Below are positions 15,517-24,549 of a DNA stretch of 64,000 nt, piece after piece; the first letter of the stretch is position 1; the number at the start of each line of letters is the position of its first letter. The stretch spans positions 62,001 to 126,000 of the forward strand of contig CAKRGM010000001.1 in assembly GCA_934330725.1 (NCBI GenBank), written 5' to 3'. Made by a program: the position numbers and the translations under genes. The stretch is from an uncultured Lachnospiraceae bacterium. Its GTDB lineage: Bacteria > Bacillota > Clostridia > Lachnospirales > Lachnospiraceae. The notes under the pieces are model-generated. The model was not told the origin of the DNA and did no database searches. It saw nothing but the letters and a program-made list of their open reading frames with translations.

Positions 15517-16998
15517 ATGGAAAATAATGATAACTCAAAATTAGTGAGAGCATTAGGATTGAAAGAATCAATTAGTATGACAATTGGAACAGTTGTTGGT
15601 GTTGGTTTATTTACATGTGGATCAGCGCAGATTGGACATGTAGGATCATATATAATTGGTATTACATTTATAGCTTTATTAATTTCAATATGGCCATGTC
15701 TGATTTATGGTGAAATGTCAGCAGCGCTTCCATGTGCAGGTGGAACATACAATTATGCCAAGAGAGGTTTAAACAGAGTATGGGCAAATATGGCAGGATG
15801 GCATTACATAATTTCAGTTGTTGGAATTGGTGCAGGTGAAACGCTTGCATTTGCAAATTATTTCAAAATTCTGTTTGGAGAGTTCGGAATTGATCTGAAT
15901 GGGGTGGATTCAAGAATAATTGCTATAGTTTTAGTAGTTTTCTTCTTGATTCTTAATTTTAGAGGAATAGAAATGTCTGGAAAGGCCCAGACCGGATTTA
16001 TCTTTTTCTTCTGGGGTTGTGCAGTTGCATGGTTTTTATATATGATACCTAAAATCCACTTAGAATATTTTGGTGGTCTTGCAATGGATTCATTGCCACC
16101 TTTTGAAGAAATTATGTATATTTTTGGTCTTGTATGGTGGTGTTATACAGGATTTGAAACATGTGCATCGATGGGAGCTGAAACAAAATTTCCTCAGTAT
16201 ACTTTACCAAGAGCATTAAAGTTATCTGTATTTCTTGTGTTTGTTTGTAACGCATTGTTTCAGTGGTTTTTAGTAGGGTTGGTTCCTCATGAGTTATATG
16301 GTTTTATTGCAAGTGCAGATGCACCATATGCAGAAGGCTTAAGAGTTGCAGGACTTACTGGTTTCCCAATAATTCTTTTATGTATAGGTATTGCATTTGG
16401 TGGAGACTTGTCTACAATAAATCCTGGTATCGCGGCTCCGGCAAGATATATATATACTATGGCAGAGGATGGTTCACTGCCAAAAATCTTTTGTAAGGTT
16501 CATCCAAAGTTCAAGACACCATATATATCTGTTGCTTTAGTTGGTATCATTAATATAATATTGATTGCAACAGGATCAATTAATTATATTGCTTCAGTAT
16601 CATTAATATCGCTGGCTGTATGTTATATGATTGGTTGTATGGCATATCTGGGATTAAAGAAGAAATATCCGGATATGAATAGACCATATAAGGCACCGGC
16701 AGGTAAAATAGGATGCTATTTTACTATTGTAGTATATATTTTCATGCTGATATTTGCTGATAAAGCTGCTTTACTTACGGCATTAGTAGTCACAGTTGTT
16801 GCTGTAGTATATTGGGCAGTATTTACAAGAAAACATGAGAATAAGCTGCTAAGTATTGAAGAGGAAATTGGTATAATAGAAGAACCATCACCACAGGAAA
16901 AAGAAAAGATGGATAAAGAATATAAAATCTGGAAAACAGGTACAATTATTGCAACTATAGTTGCATTAGGAATATATATAATACCAATAATATTCTAA
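15517..16998 (+). CDS. APC-family amino acid/amine permease
   Basis: This 493-residue protein has about 12-13 membrane spans in the amino acid-polyamine-organocation fold. The first span carries the substrate-binding GTVVGVGLFTCGS motif, and AAPARYIYTMAEDGSLPK with KVHPKFKTP is the conserved cytoplasmic loop. A charged tail of about 45 residues (KLLSIEEEIGIIEEPSP and on) lies before the last span. AAGGAGG precedes the ATG at 15517; the in-frame TTG at 15487 is rejected. As last gene of the cluster it probably imports the compound processed by the kinase and PLP enzyme. Loop motifs recall ethanolamine-type permeases, but the substrate is open. Confidence 0.9.
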   Translation: MENNDNSKLVRALGLKESISMTIGTVVGVGLFTCGSAQIGHVGSYIIGITFIALLISIWPCLIYGEMSAALPCAGGTYNYAKRGLNRVWANMAGWHYIISVVGIGAGETLAFANYFKILFGEFGIDLNGVDSRIIAIVLVVFFLILNFRGIEMSGKAQTGFIFFFWGCAVAWFLYMIPKIHLEYFGGLAMDSLPPFEEIMYIFGLVWWCYTGFETCASMGAETKFPQYTLPRALKLSVFLVFVCNALFQWFLVGLVPHELYGFIASADAPYAEGLRVAGLTGFPIILLCIGIAFGGDLSTINPGIAAPARYIYTMAEDGSLPKIFCKVHPKFKTPYISVALVGIINIILIATGSINYIASVSLISLAVCYMIGCMAYLGLKKKYPDMNRPYKAPAGKIGCYFTIVVYIFMLIFADKAALLTALVVTVVAVVYWAVFTRKHENKLLSIEEEIGIIEEPSPQEKEKMDKEYKIWKTGTIIATIVALGIYIIPIIF

Positions 16999-17035
16999 TA
17001 CATTGTAAACACATCATAAAAATGAAAAACCAAAA

Positions 17036-17074
17036 GAAAAAGCATACAGAGCAAAAAAATCTGTATGCTTTTTT
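17036..17074. terminator. Bidirectional terminator, permease/argH
   Basis: AAAAAGCATACAGA and TCTGTATGCTTTTTT form a perfect stem with T runs on both strands. It ends the permease cluster on the plus strand and argH on the minus strand. Confidence 0.9.
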
Positions 17075-17087
17075 ATATTATATTTTA

Positions 17088-18473
17088 TTATTTTATTGAA
17101 AAGTTCTTTAAGTAATCCTCTGAAATTGCAATTACTTTCTTCATTACTTCAGGGCCAGGGGCACCGAGAGTAAGACGCTTTTCTACGCATGTCTTAAGAC
17201 TTATTGCATCATAAATATCATTTTCAAATACAGGGCTTATTGCTTTGTATTCTTCTAAAGACATATCATCAAGAGCAATCTGTTTATCGATGCAGTGTAA
17301 TACAAGCTGGCCTACGATACCGTGGGCATCTCTGAAAGGAACACCTTTTTTAACAAGATAATCTGCAGCATCAGTGGCATTTGTAAAGCCATGTCTTGCA
17401 CTGTCCTGCATACGTGCAGGATTAAACTTCATTGTATCAATCATGCCCTTAAACAGACTTACACATCCCTTTACAGTATCAAAGGCATCAAAAGAAAGTT
17501 CTTTATCTTCCTGCATATCTTTATTGTAAGCAAGAGGAATTCCCTTCATAGTTGTAAGAAGGCTCATAAGAGCACCATATACACGTCCTGTTTTTCCTCG
17601 AACAAGCTCTGCAATGTCAGGATTTTTCTTCTGAGGCATGATACTGCTTCCTGTACTGAAAGCATCATCAAGCTCAATGAACTTGTATTCATTTGAATTC
17701 CATATGCATATTTCTTCAGAAAATCTGCTTAAATGCATCATTATGATTGAAAGTGCATCCAGGAACTCAATCAGGTAGTCTCTGTCTGAAACTGAATCCA
17801 TACTGTTAAGAGTAGGACCATCAAAGCCAAGAAGGCTGGCAGTTAATTCCCTGTCAAGAGGGTAAGTTGTTCCTGCAAGTGCACCGGCACCTAAAGGACA
17901 ATAATTCATTCTCTTGTAAATATCTTTTAAACGGCTTCTGTCTCGTTTAAACATTTCAAAATAAGCACCAAAGTGGTGAGCAACAGTTACAGGCTGAGCT
18001 TTCTGAAGATGGGTAAATCCAGGCATATATGTTTCTGTGTTTTCCTTCATTATACGAAGAATAACCTGCATAAGTTCTTTGACTTCTTCATCTACATTTA
18101 ATACTTCATCTCTTGTGTAGAGTCTCATATCAAGTGCTACCTGATCATTTCTGCTTCGTCCTGTATGAAGCTTTTTACCAACATCGCCGATTCTTTCGAT
18201 TAAAGTAGCTTCCATAAATGTATGAATGTCTTCATATTCATCTGTAATTTCAAGCTTTCCATCTTCGATATCATTTAAAATGCCGTTTAAACCATCCTGA
18301 ATCTGCCTGCTTTCGTCAGCAGAAATAATACCCTGTTTACCAAGCATTTCTGCATGTGCAATGCTTCCTTTAATATCCTGTCTGAAGAACTTCTGGTCAA
18401 AGGATATAGAAGCATTAAAATTATTAACCAGCTGATTTGTTTCTTTTGTGAAGCGTCCGCCCCAAAGTTTCAT
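17088..18473 (-). CDS. argH: Argininosuccinate lyase
   Basis: ArgH splits argininosuccinate to arginine and fumarate, the last step of arginine synthesis. The superfamily signature GSSIMPQKKNPD and the substrate-binding TGRSRNDQVALD are intact. The start is MKLWGGRFTKE at 18473, typical for the family, with GGAGG 8 nt upstream; longer in-frame extensions overlap the upstream gene. The product is 461 residues. It lies 19 nt after the yfhO stop on the same strand, without other arg genes, so argG must be elsewhere. Confidence 0.97.
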   Translation of the reverse strand: MKLWGGRFTKETNQLVNNFNASISFDQKFFRQDIKGSIAHAEMLGKQGIISADESRQIQDGLNGILNDIEDGKLEITDEYEDIHTFMEATLIERIGDVGKKLHTGRSRNDQVALDMRLYTRDEVLNVDEEVKELMQVILRIMKENTETYMPGFTHLQKAQPVTVAHHFGAYFEMFKRDRSRLKDIYKRMNYCPLGAGALAGTTYPLDRELTASLLGFDGPTLNSMDSVSDRDYLIEFLDALSIIMMHLSRFSEEICIWNSNEYKFIELDDAFSTGSSIMPQKKNPDIAELVRGKTGRVYGALMSLLTTMKGIPLAYNKDMQEDKELSFDAFDTVKGCVSLFKGMIDTMKFNPARMQDSARHGFTNATDAADYLVKKGVPFRDAHGIVGQLVLHCIDKQIALDDMSLEEYKAISPVFENDIYDAISLKTCVEKRLTLGAPGPEVMKKVIAISEDYLKNFSIK

Positions 18474-18492
18474 AATAAAAATCCTCCGTAAT

Positions 18493-21333
18493 TTAAAAAG
18501 TATCAGAATCATAAGGTGAATCATTGTCAAATTCATCTTTAACTTCGTCATCATCCATAATTTCAATATTATCAAAATCATCAAGTCCGTTAAGGATTGA
18601 TGTTATGTCCATGTTGTTATTACAACCGGATAGGTCGTCATAACATTCCTGCCTGCTGTTATCGCAGTTTTTATCAGACGTGGCTGTTTTATCGGATAAA
18701 ACGCCGGCTTTTGACGTATGATTGTTTGTTATATGGAATTTATAAAGTATATCTGACCATGTTAGATTGCTTTTATTTTTATAATGTCCAAATAAAATGA
18801 CTGCAACTAATATAATAATGCATATAAATGTTATAATGCAACCCTTAACTAAGTTAACAGGTGTATATTTTAAAGAAATTTCATGTTCGCCGGAGGTGAT
18901 GTTAACTCCAAGCAGGGCATCCTTAATTGCAAAAGTCTGTGTTTTCTTACCATCAATATAAACGCTCCAGCCTCCATCATAAGGAATTGAGAACATAACT
19001 GTGCCATCATATAAGGCATTTATTGAGCCGTTAATTGAAGTATCAGAATAACTGCTTATATTAAGTGAACTGTTATTTAAAATATTATAAGCTTCGATAA
19101 AACGATTTGTTTCGAGGGTGTAAGCTTTAAGCTGCAATGTATTATCGGAAGATATATTAATAATATCTGTTGTTTTAATGTAACCCAAATCCACGATATG
19201 GCTGCCGTTTTTTAATCCGCTGTATGACTTTGAACTTCCATTTACCGAAACAGTAATATTATCTATGGCAGGGTTAACGATAGTAACATACATGTATCCA
19301 TTCTTAACAGGAGTGATGCTGCAAGAACTGTCACTGCTTATATCAGCTGTCAGTGTAAACACATTTGATATGCCTGTCATTGCCTCAATAAGAGAATTCT
19401 GGTTCTGTATGCCGTTATTTGCTTCAGATGGCTGCCATGTGTTGTTGATATCAGCAGGAACGAGATAACCAGGTGAAAGAGTATATTCATTTTTGTAAAT
19501 GTAAGTGTTTGAAACATTGTCTGCTAAAGAGCATAATGTGTTATCCGTATTTTTATGTGTATCTGTCAGATATTTAACTGAGAAAAGAGATTCAGTTACT
19601 TTTGTAGCTCCTTCAGAACCATATGCGTTCATTGAATGTTCAAAGCCCAGGAAGCCAAACAAATCAGACATAGCGGCATTTGACGTTGATGAAAATGTCG
19701 AAATTGATTTGTAGTTGTGCCATGCGCCATCGTTTTTGGAACGTGCATTGTTTAATTTTTCAATACGATAAAATGAAGTATCATTTTCTGCAAGTGATGT
19801 TCTGACCTGCTGCATAGTATTATAGTCGGAAAGGTAAGCTGTACGGTTAGTTGTACCAACTCCGGTGCTTTCAAGGTTTACAGTGCATTCAACAATACAT
19901 ACTGCAAAAACAGTATATAAAAGAATATTTTTATGTGTCTTCTTTTTGATGTATAAAAGTATTATAAGTGCATAGAGAAGAATAAATACACCGCTTAAGT
20001 ATACTGATTTAAAGTTATACTTTGAATTGTCAGCTGTTGTAAATATCTGCTCAATAATAAAAAGAAGTCCCAAAGCTGTCCATAATGCAGTAGTTAATTT
20101 ACGCATGTCAGTATTTTTAAGTTGTAAAAAGGCTTCGTAGCATAATACAAGCATAAAGAATATATATATAAATGACTGACGGCATGGAAGGCTGTTAGGA
20201 TAATGGAAGCCATGCCATATAAAGTTTGGTATATTGAATTTAAATGAAAAGAAAAAAACAGCCAGAAGTGATATCTTACAAATCTTTTCAACAGCTGGTA
20301 TTTTTTTGGCTGATATATACAGAGGAATCAGTAAAAAGACAGCTGTACCGCAGTAAATATTTGGCAGATGGTCAAGTCCTAAATGTACAGGAATATTTAT
20401 CAGCTGCCTTGTAAGGATTTCCAGTGCAGAAAAGTATGATTTTAATGTAGCCGGAAATGAAATATCGCTTGATGCTGAAAGTGAAAATGTATAAAATTCA
20501 GGCAGCAGAAGACAGGCACTAAGGCCGGCAGCAAGCAGAGAAAATAATCCCCATTTTAAAAAACGTTTTAAATAAAAGCTGATTTTAACAATTTTATTTT
20601 TATATCCGGTGCATACCATAAGAACTGCGAAATAAAGACAGCAGCTTATACATACCATGATTGAAATGTAATAGTTGGTATAAATACAAAGACCCAGAGT
20701 TATACAGTAAAGAATTCCTTTTCCTTCATTTATAAGACGTTCCAGGCCAAGCATTATAAGTGGAACCAGTATAATGCAGTCAAGCCACATGATATTCCAG
20801 CTGTAAGCTGCAGAATATGCAGAAAGGCCGTAAAATGTACCAAATAAGGCAATGAGGCATGATTTGTTATTAAAATGTTTTGATATATAATAAGTAAATG
20901 ACAGGCTTGAAGCGGAAAGTTTAAGAATAATAAGGATATTCATAACTTCAATCATATATTTCTGAGGGAAAAGAGCAATAATAAAGTTCACCGGGCTTGC
21001 AAGATAATATGCATAGAGTGATGTGAAGTTGGTTCCCATACCGATATCCCATGAATAACTAAGAGAACCGCCATTCCTGAGCTTATTCCAGAATTCTGAA
21101 TAGAAAGGGGCGTACTGGTGGTACATGTCAGAACGCAGGTAGCAGTTGTCTCCAAAAGGATAAATGTCACGGATGTAATAGATGGCAATAAGGATTATTA
21201 GCGGGGTGAAAAAAGAAAGAACATATGTTATGTTTCCTTCAGGGATAGAATAATCTTTGTGCTTTTTGTCTGTGTTTTTATCTTTAAACGCACAACTGTA
21301 AGTATTTCTGATATGATTTAAAATGCTGCTCAA
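18493..21333 (-). CDS. YfhO-family multispanning membrane protein
   Basis: A 946-residue protein with a cytoplasmic N terminus, about 12-13 membrane helices (roughly residues 30-480), a large extracytoplasmic beta-rich domain (about 490-810), a final span (about 825-850) and a long acidic tail. This is the layout of YfhO/Csd-type proteins, a GT-C-like group involved in glycosylation of lipoteichoic acid or other surface polymers in Firmicutes. Translation starts at TTG with GGAGG 6 nt upstream. The acidic Asp/Asn-rich cytoplasmic tail (last ~70 residues) is unusual. It has its own promoter at 21376-21404 and is cotranscribed with argH. Confidence 0.85.
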   Translation of the reverse strand: MSSILNHIRNTYSCAFKDKNTDKKHKDYSIPEGNITYVLSFFTPLIILIAIYYIRDIYPFGDNCYLRSDMYHQYAPFYSEFWNKLRNGGSLSYSWDIGMGTNFTSLYAYYLASPVNFIIALFPQKYMIEVMNILIILKLSASSLSFTYYISKHFNNKSCLIALFGTFYGLSAYSAAYSWNIMWLDCIILVPLIMLGLERLINEGKGILYCITLGLCIYTNYYISIMVCISCCLYFAVLMVCTGYKNKIVKISFYLKRFLKWGLFSLLAAGLSACLLLPEFYTFSLSASSDISFPATLKSYFSALEILTRQLINIPVHLGLDHLPNIYCGTAVFLLIPLYISAKKIPAVEKICKISLLAVFFFSFKFNIPNFIWHGFHYPNSLPCRQSFIYIFFMLVLCYEAFLQLKNTDMRKLTTALWTALGLLFIIEQIFTTADNSKYNFKSVYLSGVFILLYALIILLYIKKKTHKNILLYTVFAVCIVECTVNLESTGVGTTNRTAYLSDYNTMQQVRTSLAENDTSFYRIEKLNNARSKNDGAWHNYKSISTFSSTSNAAMSDLFGFLGFEHSMNAYGSEGATKVTESLFSVKYLTDTHKNTDNTLCSLADNVSNTYIYKNEYTLSPGYLVPADINNTWQPSEANNGIQNQNSLIEAMTGISNVFTLTADISSDSSCSITPVKNGYMYVTIVNPAIDNITVSVNGSSKSYSGLKNGSHIVDLGYIKTTDIINISSDNTLQLKAYTLETNRFIEAYNILNNSSLNISSYSDTSINGSINALYDGTVMFSIPYDGGWSVYIDGKKTQTFAIKDALLGVNITSGEHEISLKYTPVNLVKGCIITFICIIILVAVILFGHYKNKSNLTWSDILYKFHITNNHTSKAGVLSDKTATSDKNCDNSRQECYDDLSGCNNNMDITSILNGLDDFDNIEIMDDDEVKDEFDNDSPYDSDTF

Positions 21334-21375
21334 AATGCGCCTCCAATAATTAATTTTATTATTAATATTGCCCTT

Positions 21376-21404
21376 ATTTTACAATATAAGGCTGTGACTG
21401 TAAA
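21376..21404 (-). promoter_or_regulatory. Promoter of yfhO-argH
   Basis: On the minus strand, TTTACA (21404-21399), a 17-bp spacer and TAAAAT (21381-21376). It lies about 45 bp before the TTG start. Confidence 0.75.
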
Positions 21405-21431
21405 TAATAAATCGTATTTGAAAAACTCTGC

Positions 21432-21460
21432 TTGTAATATTTCTTTTATTTATGTACAAT
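21432..21460 (+). promoter_or_regulatory. Promoter of the comEA operon
   Basis: TTGTAA at 21432-21437, a 17-bp spacer and TACAAT at 21455-21460 give a start near 21467, divergent from the yfhO promoter. Confidence 0.65.
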
Positions 21461-21480
21461 AGTAAGGTACGCAAAGGGGT

Positions 21481-21504
21481 CTTATACTTTATGAAAAGTA
21501 TAAG
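21481..21504 (+). promoter_or_regulatory. Hairpin overlapping the comEA ribosome binding site
   Basis: A perfect 10-bp stem, CTTATACTTT with AAAGTATAAG, around a 4-nt loop. The last G of the 3' arm belongs to the AAGGAG Shine-Dalgarno, so the folded form would partly hide it. It could be a translational switch or thermometer. Confidence 0.6.
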
Positions 21505-21514
21505 GAGTTGTACA

Positions 21515-22231
21515 ATGAAAAAACTAATTAATTATAAGAAATATATTATTACAGCTGCATTTGTTTTATGCGGCATTTTTTACAGCTGTTACAGGATGTC
21601 AGCATCATCTGTGAATACTGGAGATGTAATCATGGCGGCGGGTGGCACAGAAGGAAACAGTAGTGTTACAACTGCCGGAGCGGATATGGCGGACGTAACT
21701 GATGCAGAAGGTACACAACAGCCCGAGAAGGACGATGCAGTATCCCGGACAGACGAAACACATGATACACAGGGTGATGACAGGATATATGTTTATGTAT
21801 GTGGAAATGTAGTATCACCGGGAGTGTACAGATGTAATCCTGATGAGCGCGTTTATGCAGTGATTGATATGGCTGGAGGCTTTACCGGAAGTGCTGACCG
21901 CAATTATCTTAATCTGGTTGAGCGTGTTACAGACGGGCAGAGAATTTATGTACCTGCTATTGGTGAGCCACAGGACAGTATTGCCGGCAACAGTGGGCAG
22001 AGTATAAAAGAACATGACAGCAGTTCAGGTTCCGGAAGCACACTGATTAATATAAATACGGCAACAAATGAACAGTTACAGACGCTTCCGGGAATTGGCG
22101 CGAGCCGGGCAGCAGATATTATTAATTACAGGGAAGAAAATGGACGATTTAAGTCAATTGATGAGATTAAGAATGTATCAGGAATAAAGGATTCACTGTA
22201 TAAAAAAATAAAAGATCTGATTTGTATTTAA
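21515..22231 (+). CDS. comEA: ComEA-like DNA-binding competence protein
   Basis: ComEA binds incoming double-stranded DNA at the outer face of the membrane during transformation. The 238-residue protein has an N-terminal membrane anchor (about 8-25), a low-complexity spacer, an SLBB domain (about 88-150, IYVYVCGNVVSPGVY) and two helix-hairpin-helix motifs at the C terminus (INTATNEQLQTLPGIGASRA). The start at 21515 is set by AAGGAG 7 nt upstream; the earlier in-frame ATGs read through the hairpin. It starts the operon-like run that ends with comEC. Confidence 0.93.
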   Translation: MKKLINYKKYIITAAFVLCGIFYSCYRMSASSVNTGDVIMAAGGTEGNSSVTTAGADMADVTDAEGTQQPEKDDAVSRTDETHDTQGDDRIYVYVCGNVVSPGVYRCNPDERVYAVIDMAGGFTGSADRNYLNLVERVTDGQRIYVPAIGEPQDSIAGNSGQSIKEHDSSSGSGSTLININTATNEQLQTLPGIGASRAADIINYREENGRFKSIDEIKNVSGIKDSLYKKIKDLICI

Positions 22232-22287
22232 CCGTATAAGGATTTATACCTAAAAGTTATGTAAGTTGAACTATGAAAGGAAATATA

Positions 22288-22977
22288 ATGGCGAACAGAG
22301 TTTTGGTTGTTGATGATGAAAAATTAATCGTAAAGGGACTTAAGTTCAGTCTTGAACAGGACGGAATGATAGTTGAAAGTGCGTATGATGGCGAAGAGGC
22401 TCTTAACTGTGCAAAAAACAATGAATACGATATCATATTACTTGATATAATGCTTCCTAAAATGGATGGCATGGAGGTATGCCAGCAGATCAGGGAATTT
22501 TCCAATGTTCCCATTATAATGCTTACAGCTAAAGGCGACGATATGGATAAGATACTCGGACTTGAATATGGAGCTGATGACTATGTTACCAAGCCATTTA
22601 ATATACTTGAGGTAAAAGCAAGAATAAAGGCCATTTTAAGAAGAAATTCAAGAAAGGCACAGGAGAGTCCAAAGAGTAATATAATTACAGCATCAGATAT
22701 GAAAATAGACTGTGACAGCAGAAGCATATATATATCAGGCAAGGAAATATATCTTACTGCAAAGGAGTTTGATCTTCTTGAATTTCTGGCATGTAATCCT
22801 AATAAGGTATACAGCAGGGAGGCGCTTCTTAATACAGTATGGGGATATGATTATCCAGGTGATGTAAGAACTGTTGATGTACATGTAAGACGTCTGCGCG
22901 AAAAGATAGAAAATAATCCAAGCGAGCCAAAGTACGTGCATACTAAATGGGGAGTAGGTTATTATTTTAATGCATAA
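22288..22977 (+). CDS. OmpR/PhoB-family response regulator
   Basis: A receiver domain (residues 1-120) with acidic pocket Asp9/Asp10, phospho-acceptor Asp53 in LLDIMLPKMDG and the conserved MLTAKGDD segment is followed by a winged-helix trans_reg_C domain (about 135-228, ending in VHTKWGVGYYF). The start is ATG 22288 with GAAAGG upstream. It overlaps the sensor kinase gene by 8 nt, so the pair is translationally coupled. The sequence resembles the PhoP/WalR/ResD group; the stimulus is unknown. Position between comEA and comEC hints at a link to competence or envelope state. Confidence 0.95.
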   Translation: MANRVLVVDDEKLIVKGLKFSLEQDGMIVESAYDGEEALNCAKNNEYDIILLDIMLPKMDGMEVCQQIREFSNVPIIMLTAKGDDMDKILGLEYGADDYVTKPFNILEVKARIKAILRRNSRKAQESPKSNIITASDMKIDCDSRSIYISGKEIYLTAKEFDLLEFLACNPNKVYSREALLNTVWGYDYPGDVRTVDVHVRRLREKIENNPSEPKYVHTKWGVGYYFNA

Positions 22978-24451
22978 TAAAAATAAAATTATTCATTCAC
23001 ATAAAAAGAAAACCATAAAAGAAATTTTCAATGAGGTCATTGACAGTATAAAAGGAATAAGAGCAAGATTCTTTGTCATTTTGGCAGTACTTGCTCTTAT
23101 TCCATTGATTGTTTTTGATAATCTTAACCGTTATTATTACAGCAAATCAATGATAAATAAAGAGATAGCATCTATTCAGACAAAGACTGCTGTAATATCT
23201 GATGAAGTTTCAAAGTATGATTCAGTCGATAATTTAAGAAAAAGCAGTATGGTGAGCAGAATTATAAGATATTCTGCACTTGATAATATAAGAATAAGAA
23301 TCATAAATACAGATTTTCTTGTTGTTACAGATTCATATTCTGAAGAAAATGGCAGATATGTAATTAATTCAAATGCTATAAATGGATTTAATACCGGAAA
23401 AAAGCAGTCTTCTTATAATAGAAGGACCGGTACGATTGAGGCAGTTTCACCTGTAACTGATAAGGATGGAAAAATATTCTGCCTGCTCATAATAGACTAT
23501 GATATTTCAGAACTTAATACATTTGAACATGAAGTGTCAGATAAGACAAACCTTATAAAGGCGGCGATAATTGTATCGGTAATTGCACTGGCACTTATGA
23601 TTGTAAGGCTGTTTGGTAAGTCCCTTAAAGGTATGTTTAAGACAATAGAAGAAATTGCTAACGGTCATATTGAAAAAAGACTTCCTGAAAATAAAGGGTA
23701 TACAGAAGTAAAACGTTTTGCAAAGAACTTTAACAGTATAATGGATAAGGCAAGTACACTTGATGAGACAAGACAGGAATTTGTTTCAAACGTATCACAT
23801 GAATTAAAGACACCTATTACATCAATAAAGGTTCTGGCGGATTCACTTAATATGCAGGAAGATGTTCCAATCGAATTATATAAGGAATTTATGCAGGATA
23901 TTACTAACGAGATAGACAGGGAAAGTAAGATTATTGATGATCTTCTGTCATTGGTTAAGCTTGATAAAAAGGCTGAGGCACTTAATATTACACCGGTTAA
24001 TTTAAATGAACTGCTTGAGATTGTATTAAAGAGATTAAAGCCTATAGCTCAAAAGAAAAATATTGAAATATTGTTTGAAAGCTTCAGACCTGTTGTGGCA
24101 GAAGTAGATGAAGTGAAAATGACACAGGTCATTTCAAACCTTGTTGAAAATGCGATTAAATATAATGAGATTGATGGTTCGGTTCATGTATCATTAAATG
24201 CAGATTACCAGTATTTTTATATAAAGGTTCAGGATACGGGAATCGGTATACCTAAGGAATCACAGGAAATGGTATTTGAAAGATTTTACCGTGTTGATAA
24301 GGCCAGATCAAGGCAGACAGGCGGAACAGGGCTTGGACTTGCCATTGTTAAGAATATAGTACTTATGCACCATGGAACAATAAAGCTGTATAGCGAAGAA
24401 AATAAGGGAACTATATTCACAGTCAGAATACCGCTTAATTATATTGAGTAG
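22970..24451 (+). CDS. Membrane sensor histidine kinase
   Basis: This protein has two membrane spans (about 34-50 and 195-214) flanking an extracytoplasmic sensor domain of about 145 residues, then HAMP, a HisKA dimerisation domain with His277 in FVSNVSHELKTP, and an HATPase_c domain with N, G1 and G2 boxes (NLVENAIKYNE, DTGIGIP, GGTGLGLAIVK). All catalytic motifs are present. It is the cognate kinase of the overlapping response regulator. The layout is that of the PhoR/WalK/ResE class, without a visible PAS domain. Confidence 0.95.
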   Translation: MHNKNKIIHSHKKKTIKEIFNEVIDSIKGIRARFFVILAVLALIPLIVFDNLNRYYYSKSMINKEIASIQTKTAVISDEVSKYDSVDNLRKSSMVSRIIRYSALDNIRIRIINTDFLVVTDSYSEENGRYVINSNAINGFNTGKKQSSYNRRTGTIEAVSPVTDKDGKIFCLLIIDYDISELNTFEHEVSDKTNLIKAAIIVSVIALALMIVRLFGKSLKGMFKTIEEIANGHIEKRLPENKGYTEVKRFAKNFNSIMDKASTLDETRQEFVSNVSHELKTPITSIKVLADSLNMQEDVPIELYKEFMQDITNEIDRESKIIDDLLSLVKLDKKAEALNITPVNLNELLEIVLKRLKPIAQKKNIEILFESFRPVVAEVDEVKMTQVISNLVENAIKYNEIDGSVHVSLNADYQYFYIKVQDTGIGIPKESQEMVFERFYRVDKARSRQTGGTGLGLAIVKNIVLMHHGTIKLYSEENKGTIFTVRIPLNYIE

Positions 24452-24514
24452 TAATAAACCGGTGTTTAGCTTTGTGTATCTGCAGAACTGGCAGGAAAAA
24501 TAAATTTTTCATAC

Positions 24515-24534
24515 TGCGTCAGGAAAATGACGCA
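24515..24534 (+). promoter_or_regulatory. Hairpin before the gerM-like RBS
   Basis: A perfect 7-bp stem, TGCGTCA/TGACGCA, with a 6-nt loop; it ends 5 nt before the TTGGAG ribosome binding site of the next gene. It is another case of the hairpin-next-to-SD layout seen across the window. Confidence 0.5.
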
Positions 24535-24549
24535 AGATTGGAGAGCAGA

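Noticed and set aside
18474..18584. N-terminal extension of ArgH upstream of MKLWGGRF
   Set aside because: It is repetitive in Met, Leu and Ile, overlaps the end of yfhO in another frame and lacks an RBS, while a strong RBS precedes 18473.
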